Part shown: positions 49,586-58,269 of the stretch, one piece after another
How positions within the stretch are numbered: the first letter of the stretch is position 1
Layout of the letters: each line of letters begins with the position of its first letter
Assembly (NCBI RefSeq): GCF_002205635.1
Contig: NZ_NISJ01000007.1
Span: 124,001 to 188,000 of the forward strand
Source of the DNA: Sphingopyxis witflariensis
Lineage (GTDB): Bacteria; Pseudomonadota; Alphaproteobacteria; Sphingomonadales; Sphingomonadaceae
Length of the DNA: 64,000 nucleotides
Direction: 5' to 3'
The notes under the pieces: generated by a model
The model's input: the letters and a program-made list of their open reading frames with translations, nothing else
Databases searched by the model: none
Told to the model about the DNA's origin: nothing
Program-made: the position numbers and the translations under genes

Positions 49586-50611
49586 ATGGCCGCCTCTCGC
49601 ATAAACTCGCAGGTTGCGCCGATCGGACGCGCACGCACGGTCCCGGGGATCGCCGCCTGCGCGGTGCTTGCCGGTCTGTCGATGCTGCTGGCCCTCGCCA
49701 TGCCGGCCGTGCCCGCCGTGCTCATCGCGCTGATCGCGGGGACGATGGTCGCACACCGCTTCGACGTCGGCTGGTTTTTGCCTGGGGCCGATTTCACGGT
49801 TCGGACTGTCCTGCGGATCGGGATCGCCCTGATCGGGGTCCGCTTCTCGGTCGAACAAATAGCGGAGCTCGGGATAGCGGCGGTCGCCGTCGCGGCGGGC
49901 GGCGTTTGCCTAATGCTGAGCGCGGGCACGCTCGTGGCAATGGCTTTCGGGCTTCCGCGCTCACGGTCGCTGCTTTCCGCCGGCGCGGTCGGCATTTGCG
50001 GCGCCTCGGCGGCGCTCGCCATCTCGACCGTGCTGCCGAACGGCGAAGCGCAGGAACGGCAGACCGCGACCACCGTCGCGCTGGTAACCGCGCTGAGCAC
50101 CGCTGCGATGCTCCTTTATCCGCTCGTGGGGCACCTCCTGGGGTTCGGCACGCTCGCAGCCGGTGTTTTCTTCGGCACCGCCATTCATGATGTGACCCAG
50201 GTCGCCGGCGCCGGCGCGATGATCTCGGCCGAGACCGCGACGGCCGCCATCGCAACCAAGCTCGTGCGCGTCGCCTGCCTTGCGCCGGTCGTCGCGGCCA
50301 TCGCGACGATCGGAGCGCGGTACGCGGCATCATCGTACCGCGGCGTCGCTCCCCCTGCTCTTCCCTTGTTCCTCGTCGGCTTCGCGCTCGTCGCGGCAGC
50401 CGCCAACCTGGGCCTCCTCTCCTCGCCGCTGCGCGATACCCTCTCGCAGGGAGCAACCTTCTGCCTGGTTGCCGCGACGGCGGCCCTCGGCATCAAGACC
50501 TCGCCGCGCCAGATCCTGGCCGACGGGTGGCGGCCGCCCGCCGCGATGCTAGCGCAGACCCTGCTCCTCGCGGCTTACGCGATCAGCTGCATTCTCTTCC
50601 TCGACTTTTGA
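49586..50611 (+). CDS. YeiH/UPF0324 family putative sulfate (anion) exporter
   Basis: The 341-residue protein has about ten membrane helices with the family motifs DFTVRTVLRIGIALIGVRFS, SAGAVGICGASAALA, FFGTAIHDVTQVAGAG and LGIKTSPRQI. UPF0324 proteins are classed as putative sulfate exporters; some may export sulfite or other small anions. It stands between the DUF6356 protein and an aminotransferase, opposite an Lrp regulator. This neighbourhood suggests a link with amino acid catabolism, perhaps of a sulfur-containing one. Transport substrate is not proven. Confidence 0.88.
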   Translation: MAASRINSQVAPIGRARTVPGIAACAVLAGLSMLLALAMPAVPAVLIALIAGTMVAHRFDVGWFLPGADFTVRTVLRIGIALIGVRFSVEQIAELGIAAVAVAAGGVCLMLSAGTLVAMAFGLPRSRSLLSAGAVGICGASAALAISTVLPNGEAQERQTATTVALVTALSTAAMLLYPLVGHLLGFGTLAAGVFFGTAIHDVTQVAGAGAMISAETATAAIATKLVRVACLAPVVAAIATIGARYAASSYRGVAPPALPLFLVGFALVAAAANLGLLSSPLRDTLSQGATFCLVAATAALGIKTSPRQILADGWRPPAAMLAQTLLLAAYAISCILFLDF

Positions 50612-50622
50612 AAGCCCCCGTC

Positions 50623-51813
50623 ATGTTCGAGAACCTCTCCCCTCCCCCAGCCGATAGCCTGATGGAAGTCGGGCGCATGTTCCGCGCCGATGACCGCGAG
50701 GCAAAAATCGACCTCGGGGTCGGTACCTACCGCAATGGCGAGGGTCGCATCGAGGTGATGACGGCGGTGAAGGAGGCAGAGCGGCGGCTGCTCGAAAGCC
50801 AGACCGGGAAAGGCTATATCGGCCCCGGCGGCGACGCCTTGTTCTGCGACCTTCTCGCAAACACCCTCTTTCCCGATCTTGGTGTCCTCGCAGAGCGCCA
50901 AATGGCGCTGGTGCAAACGCCGGGAGGCACCGGCGCCTATCGCCTCGGTCTGGAACTGGCCGCGCTGCGTTTCCCGTCGGCGCGGCTCATCGTCGGCACG
51001 CCTACCTGGCCCAACCATATTCCGACCGCCGAGCGCGTGGGTCTGCGCTGCGTCACCTATCGCCACTATGATTCGGCGTCTGGCGCGGTGGATTTCGGCG
51101 CCATGCTGGCGGCCGTGGCGCACGCCCGCCCCGGCGACCTGTTCCTGCTTCACGGCTGTTGTCACAATCCGACCGGCGCAATCCTCAGCCCGCCGCAGTG
51201 GGGCGCGCTCGCCGCTGCGCTTCTCGAGGCCCGGCTCGTACCGGTCGTCGATCTGGCCTATGCGGGCATGGCCAGCGGTCTGACCGCTGACTCCCAGGCC
51301 ACACGCCAGCTGATCGAAGTTCTGCCCGAGGCGATCATCGCCATTTCCTGCTCGAAGAGTTTTGGCCTTTACAGCGAACGCACCGGGATGCTCGCCGTTC
51401 GCGCGACATCGACCGCATTGGCCGATGCGTGTCGCCAGACCGCGGAGAGCCTTGCGCGAAGCTTATGGTCGAACCCGCCCGACCATGGCGCAGCGATCGT
51501 GCGAACGATCCTGTCCGATGCCGACTTATCTTCCGCGTGGCGCGCCGAGCTTCACGCGATGCGGAAGCGGCTGGCGGGTGTCCGCGCCCTGCTCGCCGGC
51601 TCGGGTTATCCAGGCGCGGACCGGCTCTCCGCGCAGGAAGGCCTGTTCGCGATGTTGACATTGTCGCCAGCGGCGATCGGGGCGATGCGCGAGCACCATG
51701 CCATCTATATGGATCCCAGCGGCCGCATCAATATTGCGGGCCTCAACGACCATAATATCGGCCGGTTCCTTGCAGCCGTTCGCACCGTGTCGCCAGCTGA
51801 AGAGGTGGCGTAA
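50623..51813 (+). CDS. Aromatic/aspartate-type aminotransferase
   Basis: The 396-residue PLP enzyme belongs to the aspartate/tyrosine aminotransferase group Ia: IDLGVGTYRNGEGR, TPGGTGAYRLG, HGCCHNPTGAILS, VVDLAYAGMASG and the Lys245 that binds PLP in SCSKSFGLYSERTG. It transfers an amino group from aspartate, an aromatic amino acid or a close analogue to 2-oxoglutarate. It starts 11 bases after the exporter. The C-terminal RINIAGLN has the Arg that binds substrate carboxylate. Substrate choice cannot be fixed by eye. Confidence 0.92.
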   Translation: MFENLSPPPADSLMEVGRMFRADDREAKIDLGVGTYRNGEGRIEVMTAVKEAERRLLESQTGKGYIGPGGDALFCDLLANTLFPDLGVLAERQMALVQTPGGTGAYRLGLELAALRFPSARLIVGTPTWPNHIPTAERVGLRCVTYRHYDSASGAVDFGAMLAAVAHARPGDLFLLHGCCHNPTGAILSPPQWGALAAALLEARLVPVVDLAYAGMASGLTADSQATRQLIEVLPEAIIAISCSKSFGLYSERTGMLAVRATSTALADACRQTAESLARSLWSNPPDHGAAIVRTILSDADLSSAWRAELHAMRKRLAGVRALLAGSGYPGADRLSAQEGLFAMLTLSPAAIGAMREHHAIYMDPSGRINIAGLNDHNIGRFLAAVRTVSPAEEVA

Positions 51814-51874
51814 AGGTCTGGTCCGCCGGAGCTGCTAATCAGCGCCGCCCAAGTTCGCCCTCTACCTTCGGCCG

Positions 51875-51905
51875 AGAAAAAGAGGCCGGTCGCAAGACCG
51901 GCCTC
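51875..51905 (-). terminator. Rho-independent terminator of the TonB receptor gene
   Basis: Read on the minus strand, the 10-bp perfect stem GAGGCCGGTC / GACCGGCCTC with a four-base loop is followed by TTTTT. On the plus strand there is no T-run, so it serves mainly the receptor gene. Confidence 0.85.
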
Positions 51906-51931
51906 CAGGAGAGAGGACAGGCTCGAGCAAC

Positions 51932-54265
51932 CTACATCGCGTAGCGGACCGTGACACCATAGGTCCGCGGCTCGTTATAGATGGGAAAGTAGAAGCCGAG
52001 GCTCGAGAGGTCGTTCATGTCGGCGCGGTAACGCTTATTCCCGACGTTGCGCACGAACAGCGAGAGATTGATCCCATTGCGATGGGCAAAGCCCGCGTTG
52101 AGATTGATTTCCCCATGTCGCCCCGACGCCATCGGCTCGGCGTTGACGGCGCTGAAAAACACCTTTGATTGATAGGAGAAATCGGCGCCGATCCGACCGG
52201 TCCAATCGTCGCCAATGTCGTAGCTGTACGTCGCGCGCCCGGTCATCTGGAGTCGCGGCGCCTTGTCGAGATTGTTGCCCCGGAAGTCGCCGCGAATGGG
52301 ATCGACGAAGTCGGAATAGGTCGCATGAACATAAGCGGCCCCCAGCTGGATATCGAGACCCGACATCGGCCGCGCCTGAACATCGACCTCGGCTCCGTAG
52401 ATTTCGGCGTCGGCATTCTGAAGCCGCTGGATGGGCGCCGCGCCATTGGGATCGGGCTCGAGACTGAAAACTTGCAGATTGCGATAGTCGTAATAGAAGG
52501 CGGCAAGGTTCAGGCGCAGCCGTCGGTCGAGCAAGTCGCTTTTCAAGCCCACCTCGAACGCGTCAATGGACTCCGAATTAACCTCGTTGAACTCCACCCC
52601 GCTGAATAACGCGCCCGTGTTGTAGCCGCCCGAGCGAACGCCGCGCGAATAGCTGGCATAGGCATTCACGGTCGGCGCCGCCTGATAGGCCAGCGCGAGA
52701 CGCCAAGTCGGCTTTTTCAGGGTCGTCACAGTGCGCGACGGCGTGTCGATCGCGCCATTGCCCGGATTGGAGTCGATGAACCCGAGCAACCGGTCCTGCA
52801 GGCGCGCCTGCGAATTGCTGTCCGGGTTCACCGGGCCGGCGTAAGTGATGAAGCTCAGCTTCTTGCGGTCATCGGTATAGCGGATACCCGCCGTCGCAGT
52901 GAGGCTATCGGTGAGTTCATAGTCGAGTTGGGCAAACACGGCCTTGCTGGTCGTGCGCTGGGTGAAATCGCGCTCGACCGTCATGATCGACGATGCGGGA
53001 TCGAAAAAGGGGTGGGTCGGATCGGGATTAAACTCGCGCAGCAGCGTGAAGTTCACGAGGCTCGACAGGCGCTCCTGCAGATAATAGGCGCCCACTATCC
53101 ACTTTAGCGGGCCGCTTCCGTTCGATGAAATACGCAGTTCCTGGCTGACCTGCTCCGATTTTTCGGTCCACAGCGGCAGTTCCGCGATCGCAAACGGCGA
53201 ATAGTCGACATCCTGGTTGAGCTCGCGCTTGTTGTAGACAAACGCAGTCACCGAGGTGATGTTGATGTTGCCGGTGTCGATGCTGACCAGCAGCCGATCG
53301 GCAAAATTGGTCAACTTTTCGCTGTTGTTCAGCACATTGGTGTTGAATTCGTCGATGTCGGCATTGGCCTGATAGCCGGTGATCGGATTGACGCAGATCG
53401 TTCGCGCAACGATTTCCGCACCGGTGCAGGGCCGATTCTCGGTGGGATTGAAGATGCCCAGCGACTGATGCCCCAGCGCTGACGATTTGGTAATGCCGCC
53501 TTCGATCTTGTTGTGGATTTCGATATCGCTGCTCGGGGTGAGCAGGAATTGCAGACGTCCGGCATAAGTCTCGAGATCGTTAATGTCGCGGCCATCCTGG
53601 AGATTTACCGCCCAGCCGTCGCGGCGCTTGAACGTCAGCGACGCGCGGGCCGCCAGCTTGTCTTCGATCAACGCGCCGCCCCCCGCGGCATCGAAAAAGA
53701 GCTGATTGAATCGCCCCGCTGTCACAGAAGCTGAGAAGTCCGGCGAAAAGCTCGGGCGCTTCGTCGCATAGTTGATCACACCGCCGGTCGTATTGCGGCC
53801 ATAGAGGGTGCCTTGCGGCCCCTTGAGCACCTCGACCCGGTCTATATCGAATACCGCGAAAAGCTGGCCGACACCCGAATTGAGAAACACGTCGTCGACG
53901 GTTACTCCGACGGCGCCCGACGAGGCGGGGTTGAAGTCATTCACGCCGACGCCGCGGAGGAAGATCGTCGGGTTCGACGACTGGAAGAGATTGTTGATTT
54001 GGAGCCCGGGCACCGCCTGCGTCAGATCGAGCGTGGTCACGACACCGTCCTGCGCCAATGTATCGCCGCTAAGCGCGGTAATCGCGATCGGAACCTTCTG
54101 GACATTTTCGCCGCGCTTCTGCGCGGTGACGATAATCTCGCCGATCTGGTCGTCGCTGGCGGTTTCGGACGACGACGTGGCGCCGTCCTGCGCAGCGGCT
54201 TGCGCTGCAGGCGCCAGCAGCAGAGCTGCAACGAGCGCAAAGCGGCTCACATTATGCTTGGTCAT
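51932..54265 (-). CDS. TonB-dependent outer membrane receptor
   Basis: The 777-residue protein has a signal peptide (FALVAALLLAPAAQAAAQ), the plug domain with IGEIIVTAQKRGENVQKVPIAITALSG, PTIFLRGVG, VLKGPQGTLYGRNTTGGVINYATKRP, and a 22-strand barrel with many YxxGxxxG-like strands ending in TYGVTVRYAM. It takes up a bulky or scarce compound across the outer membrane with energy from TonB. A shared role with the following catabolic genes is likely from position. No siderophore or B12 signature is visible. The start is preceded by GGGGAGGAA. Confidence 0.94.
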   Translation of the reverse strand: MTKHNVSRFALVAALLLAPAAQAAAQDGATSSSETASDDQIGEIIVTAQKRGENVQKVPIAITALSGDTLAQDGVVTTLDLTQAVPGLQINNLFQSSNPTIFLRGVGVNDFNPASSGAVGVTVDDVFLNSGVGQLFAVFDIDRVEVLKGPQGTLYGRNTTGGVINYATKRPSFSPDFSASVTAGRFNQLFFDAAGGGALIEDKLAARASLTFKRRDGWAVNLQDGRDINDLETYAGRLQFLLTPSSDIEIHNKIEGGITKSSALGHQSLGIFNPTENRPCTGAEIVARTICVNPITGYQANADIDEFNTNVLNNSEKLTNFADRLLVSIDTGNINITSVTAFVYNKRELNQDVDYSPFAIAELPLWTEKSEQVSQELRISSNGSGPLKWIVGAYYLQERLSSLVNFTLLREFNPDPTHPFFDPASSIMTVERDFTQRTTSKAVFAQLDYELTDSLTATAGIRYTDDRKKLSFITYAGPVNPDSNSQARLQDRLLGFIDSNPGNGAIDTPSRTVTTLKKPTWRLALAYQAAPTVNAYASYSRGVRSGGYNTGALFSGVEFNEVNSESIDAFEVGLKSDLLDRRLRLNLAAFYYDYRNLQVFSLEPDPNGAAPIQRLQNADAEIYGAEVDVQARPMSGLDIQLGAAYVHATYSDFVDPIRGDFRGNNLDKAPRLQMTGRATYSYDIGDDWTGRIGADFSYQSKVFFSAVNAEPMASGRHGEINLNAGFAHRNGINLSLFVRNVGNKRYRADMNDLSSLGFYFPIYNEPRTYGVTVRYAM

Positions 54266-54376
54266 ATTTCCTCCCCTTGAGAATCGAACGTCTCATTACC
54301 GGTGCGGTCAGGCCCGAACGCCGCAGGGCCACCAGTGGGAGGCCGCGCCTTTTCCGCATTCTGTTATCGCACATTT

Positions 54377-54411
54377 ATTTCGTTATTTGCACTAATTGTA
54401 AATAACGAAAT
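54377..54411. promoter_or_regulatory. Long inverted repeat upstream of the TonB receptor gene
   Basis: Perfect 12-bp arms ATTTCGTTATTT and AAATAACGAAAT flank an 11-base centre, about 112-146 bases before the start codon, in an AT-rich stretch. It is a strong operator candidate for a dimeric regulator, such as the IclR protein encoded in the same cluster. Confidence 0.6.
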
Positions 54412-54786
54412 ATCTATACCAAGCGGGTCTTTAGTGTGGAGGCGACAAAAAGCAGTCGCAAAACCTTGATTCAGAACGTTTTTCATAATTAGGGTCATCG
54501 AGGGATACACTGTATAGAATTCAGTGCTACAATGACCAGAGTCGCTGGACATTGGCGCGGCTGCGTAGCGACGGGGTAGTTAACCCCTTCGAGCCTCGAT
54601 CACCGCAAGGGTGGCGTCGTTGGAGGTGTCCGGCGCAAATGCGCGGGCGCCGCCGAGACGGCAGCCTCGGCAAGCCGCTTTTCATTCAATCGCCAGTTCA
54701 GACCCTTTCTGCCCGGAGACGAGCGTCCGTGCATATTTAGTCCCGCGCGAAGCGTTGCTAGCGGATGAGGCAGAATCTTAAGCTCC
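54412..54786. other. Non-coding gap
   Basis: AT-rich at the left, GC-rich at the right. No frame carries a recognisable protein; parts may be the decayed upstream end of the following pseudogene. Confidence 0.5.
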
Positions 54787-55475
54787 GTGTCTCAAGCTTC
54801 CGTTATCGGCTCGATCACCCTCATGATCGCTGCTGGCGCCGGGCCTGAGGAGATCATGTTAAAGCTTCAGAATATCATTCTCGAAATGATCGCCAAGGGA
54901 GACACGCTGGCTAACACGGCCACGCGAATTTGCATCGAGTCGGAGGCCTCTTGTTCCGGTTGTCATTTGCTCGGTGCTGACGGTTGACGGCGCCGGACTC
55001 GTCCATCCGCTAGCAGGCCCAAGCCTTCCTTCTCACTATTCGGCGACCCTTGATGGCTTAAAACCGGGTCAAACCGCGGGGTCGTGTGGAACGGCGGCCT
55101 ACCTACGCTCCGAGGTCACGGTTTCCGATATCGAAAGAGACTCGCGATGCGGACTATAAGCATCTCGCGCTCCGCTCGGCTTGCGCGCCTGCTGGTTGAG
55201 CCCCATAATGGAAGACCGGCGAGCCGGTCGGAACCTTTGCCTTCCATCACCGTGAGCGCCGGGGTCCGACGGAGCTTGAACGAGAAATTGTCAGACAATG
55301 CGTTCACCTTTGCGCGATTGCGCTTGAGCGCGAGCAACGTATCGAAGCCCATAGTCTGCGCGCGTTCGCCGACGCGCTCACCGCGCTACCGAACCGGGCA
55401 GCGTTCAACGCTGCGCTTGGAGCGCTGGACTGCGGCGCCCCGGGCGACTGGGCGCCGCTCGTCATCGATCTCGAC
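54787..55475 (+). pseudogene. Decayed GAF-GGDEF (diguanylate cyclase-like) gene
   Basis: Pieces in different frames join into one ancestral protein. Frame 1 has DTLANTATRICIESEA. After a shift near 54948, the next frame reads VICSVLTVDGAGLVHPLAGP, GLKPGQTAGSCGTAAYL and TVSDIERDSR, a GAF domain. After shifts near 55140, 55163 and 55210 come ADYKHLAL, LGLRACWLSPIM, TFAFHHRERRGPTELE and then LTALPNRAAFNAALGAL with LVIDLD, the start of a GGDEF domain. The rest of that domain, including the GGDEF loop, is missing. At least four indels are needed, so the gene is dead. It lies between the TonB receptor and the esterase. Confidence 0.85.
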
Positions 55476-55812
55476 ACGAATCATTATCAATCCCCTTTTC
55501 AGCCTGCGCCGCTAGCCGAATTGAGAATGGTTCGCGAAAATTCGATTGGCGGAGAGAAGGTGTGGCCAAATTTGGCCGATGCAGGAACCGCTCCGCCGAT
55601 TGGTGCTGGTATCGATGCGAGCCGCTCCTGCGAGCGCCGCACCTGATTGGACTTCGTGCTGCTGCAGGCAGACCCCCCCGAATCCTTCAAAGGAGGGGGC
55701 GCGTGATAGACGAGCCTATCCAGGCTGGCCCGATCAGCCCCGTTCGCCAGCGGCCGCCCCCGCCTCGCCGGCGGCGTTCAGCTCCGACAGGATCGCACCA
55801 GCTGGTCCGCGA
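55476..55812. other. Non-coding gap downstream of the pseudogene
   Basis: No frame shows a known motif. Short frames overlap the convergent esterase gene in antisense and look like chance. I see nothing in it apart from the possible tail of the dead gene. Confidence 0.5.
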
Positions 55813-56733
55813 TCAGCGCAGCCTGCGATCGAGAAAGGATACGGCGCTTTCCAGCGCCTCCCTCGCCTCGGGAATTACGTCGATAAACATCGGCCAGACG
55901 TGGAACATGTCGGGCCATATTTCGAGCGAGGTCCGTACCCGGCTATCGGCCAGGTGGGTCGCCAGCTGGATGGCGTCGCTGAGCATGACCTCGCTTTCGC
56001 CGATCTGGACAAGAATTGGCGGCAAGCCCCGCACTTCCGCGAACACCGGCGACACGTCCGGGTCGTTCGGACGCGTCGTCCCCAATATCGCCCGCGCCAT
56101 CAAGAGCAATATTTCGCGCGAGCATAGCGGGTCGATGCCGTCCCGCGTCGTGTAGCTCGCTCCAGTCATTTCGAGATTGGCCCAGGGCGAGATCGCGACC
56201 CCGCCCGCCGGCAGCGGCAAGCCGGCGTTGCGCGCGCGCACCATTGCCGAGACCACCATCGCACCGCCTGCCGAATCCCCGGCGAGCACGATCCGCTTCG
56301 CGCGCTCCGGGTCCGCCGCCAGCCAGGCATAGGCCTTGCTTACGTCATCGAGCGGTGCGGGAAAGAGATGCTCGGGCGCAAGCCGATAGTCCGGGACGTA
56401 AACGCTGGCGCCTAGCAGCTTGGCAAAATGACCGGCGATGCCGTGATATCCCGCCGAACCGCCGCTGAAATAGCCGCCGCCATGAATATAGAGCATCACC
56501 CTCCCCTCGCGCGGCTCCGCCGGAGTGACAAGCGCGCCGGGAACACCTCCCATGTCGGCAGGCGACACCGTAACACCAACGGGCGGGAGGTTGCGGGCAA
56601 GCTCCTGATTGTATCGCGCGCGCAGCACGTCGGGGGTTTCCGCGAGCTTTTCGCCGAGCAGCAAGGGGGCGAGCGCCATGGCCACCTCCTTCCATCCTTC
56701 GAGACGTTCGCGCATGGCATCGTTCAGCGGCAT
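55813..56733 (-). CDS. Alpha/beta hydrolase, hormone-sensitive lipase (HSL) family
   Basis: The 306-residue esterase has the HSL oxyanion-hole motif HGGGYFSGG, the nucleophile Ser in GDSAGG, the Asp of the triad near PILVQIGESEVMLSDA and His in MFHVWPMF. It hydrolyses short-chain esters or lactones. The ATG after CCAGGGAGAAG gives a normal length. It is the last gene of the block that begins with the TPP enzyme and follows the aldehyde dehydrogenase by 16 bases. It may open an ester before or after the oxidation steps. Confidence 0.9.
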   Translation of the reverse strand: MPLNDAMRERLEGWKEVAMALAPLLLGEKLAETPDVLRARYNQELARNLPPVGVTVSPADMGGVPGALVTPAEPREGRVMLYIHGGGYFSGGSAGYHGIAGHFAKLLGASVYVPDYRLAPEHLFPAPLDDVSKAYAWLAADPERAKRIVLAGDSAGGAMVVSAMVRARNAGLPLPAGGVAISPWANLEMTGASYTTRDGIDPLCSREILLLMARAILGTTRPNDPDVSPVFAEVRGLPPILVQIGESEVMLSDAIQLATHLADSRVRTSLEIWPDMFHVWPMFIDVIPEAREALESAVSFLDRRLR

Positions 56734-56749
56734 TTTCTTCTCCCTGGGG

Positions 56750-58264
56750 TCAAGCGGCGGCGGTTGTGCGATCCTGGAATGCGTCGAGGGACCGCGGGCT
56801 TGCGCGACCGATCGCGGCGTAGTGGATGGACAGATATTCCTCGATGCCCTCGGCGCCGCCTTCGCGGCCGAGTCCCGAGTGTTTGACACCGCCGAAAGGC
56901 GCGGCGGGATCCGAGACAAGGCCAGTGTTGATGCCAAGCATTCCGGCATGAAGCTCGTCCTGCAGTCGAAGCGCCCGGTCGAGATCGGCGGTGTAGGCAT
57001 AGGCGGCAAGCCCATAAGGGGTCGCGTTGGCGGCGCTGATCGCTTCGGTTTCGCACGCAAAGCGCTGAACCGGCGCGACGGGGCCGAAAATTTCCTCGTC
57101 CAGGAGCCGCGAGCCGGGTGCGACGTCGGCGAGCAAAGTCGGCGGATAGAAATGGCCTGGCCCCTCGGGCAGATCGCCGCCGGTGATGAGGCGCGCGCCG
57201 CGCGCGAGTGCGTCGCTCACCAGCGCATGAACATGATCGCGCGCGTTCCGGTTGATCAGGGGGCCGATCGCACCCTCGCGATCTCCAAAGGTGACCGCCT
57301 CGAAGGCACGGCCAAGCCGCGATAAAAACTCGTCCGCAATCGCCTCATGCACCAAAAAGCGGTTTGCGGCCGTACAGGCTTGCTCCGCATTGCGCAGCTT
57401 CGCCTGCATCGCCCCTTCGATCGCCGCATCGAGGTCGGCATCTTCGAATATGAGAAAAGGCGCGTTGCCGCCGAGCTCGAGCGAACTGCGCTGCACATTG
57501 ACAGCCGTCGCCGCGAGCAGCAGGCGGCCGACGCGGGTCGACCCGGTGAACGACAATTTTCGCAGCCGCGGATCGGCAAGCAGCGCGCCAATCGCGGCCT
57601 CGGCCCGCAGCGTCGGAATCAGGTTCAGGACACCGGCGGGCAAGCCTGCCTCGGTCATCAAAGCCGCGAAACGGGCTGCCGTCGCCGGCGTGAGTTCGGA
57701 CGGTTTCACAACCATCGTACAGCCTGCTGCCACCGCGGGCGCGACTTTGCGCGTCACCATGGCAAGCGGAAAATTCCAAGGCGTCACCAGCAGGCACGGC
57801 CCCACCGACTTGCGGCTGACGAGGTGGCGAAGGCCGCCGTCAGGGGCGATCTGATAGCGGCCATGCACCCGAACCGCTTCTTCAGAAAACCAGCGGAGAA
57901 ACTCGGCCGCATAGGCGACCTCACCGCGCGCCTCGGCGAGCGGTTTTCCCGTTTCCTGTGCAATAAGTGACGCAAAGGCCTCGCGGTCCGCCATCAGAAG
58001 ATCGAACCCGCGGCGCAAGATTTCGGCGCGCTCACGCGGAGCGACGCGTGCCCAATCCGGCTGCGCCGCCACCGCCGCGTCGAGCGCGGCAAGTGCGTCG
58101 GCGGGACTTGCATCGACAGCCTCGCAAAGCGGGAGTCCGGTGGCCGGGTCTTCAATCGTGAAGCGGCGTCCGTCCGAGCCCGACCGCCACCGTCCGCCGA
58201 TCAGCAGTTCCGATTGCCGTTCTTCCCCTGAACGGGACTCGACTCGGTCGAGGACGGTCGCCAT
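56750..58264 (-). CDS. NAD(P)-dependent aldehyde dehydrogenase, succinate-semialdehyde dehydrogenase-like
   Basis: The 504-residue enzyme has the aldehyde dehydrogenase motifs PWNFPLAMVTRKVAPAVAAGCTMVVKPSE (in parts), FTGSTRVGRLL, the base Glu in SLELGGNAPF and the catalytic Cys in NAEQACTAANRF, then EEIFGPVAPV and FGGVKHSGLGREGG. The overall pattern is nearest to succinate-semialdehyde dehydrogenases. It starts five bases after the TPP enzyme stops and would oxidise the aldehyde that enzyme releases. A TTG three codons earlier is a possible alternative start. Confidence 0.92.
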   Translation of the reverse strand: MATVLDRVESRSGEERQSELLIGGRWRSGSDGRRFTIEDPATGLPLCEAVDASPADALAALDAAVAAQPDWARVAPRERAEILRRGFDLLMADREAFASLIAQETGKPLAEARGEVAYAAEFLRWFSEEAVRVHGRYQIAPDGGLRHLVSRKSVGPCLLVTPWNFPLAMVTRKVAPAVAAGCTMVVKPSELTPATAARFAALMTEAGLPAGVLNLIPTLRAEAAIGALLADPRLRKLSFTGSTRVGRLLLAATAVNVQRSSLELGGNAPFLIFEDADLDAAIEGAMQAKLRNAEQACTAANRFLVHEAIADEFLSRLGRAFEAVTFGDREGAIGPLINRNARDHVHALVSDALARGARLITGGDLPEGPGHFYPPTLLADVAPGSRLLDEEIFGPVAPVQRFACETEAISAANATPYGLAAYAYTADLDRALRLQDELHAGMLGINTGLVSDPAAPFGGVKHSGLGREGGAEGIEEYLSIHYAAIGRASPRSLDAFQDRTTAAA

Positions 58265-58269
58265 CGCCG

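Noticed and set aside
55546..56127. A plus-strand frame near the esterase
   Set aside because: It is largely antisense to the esterase gene and has no recognisable domain.
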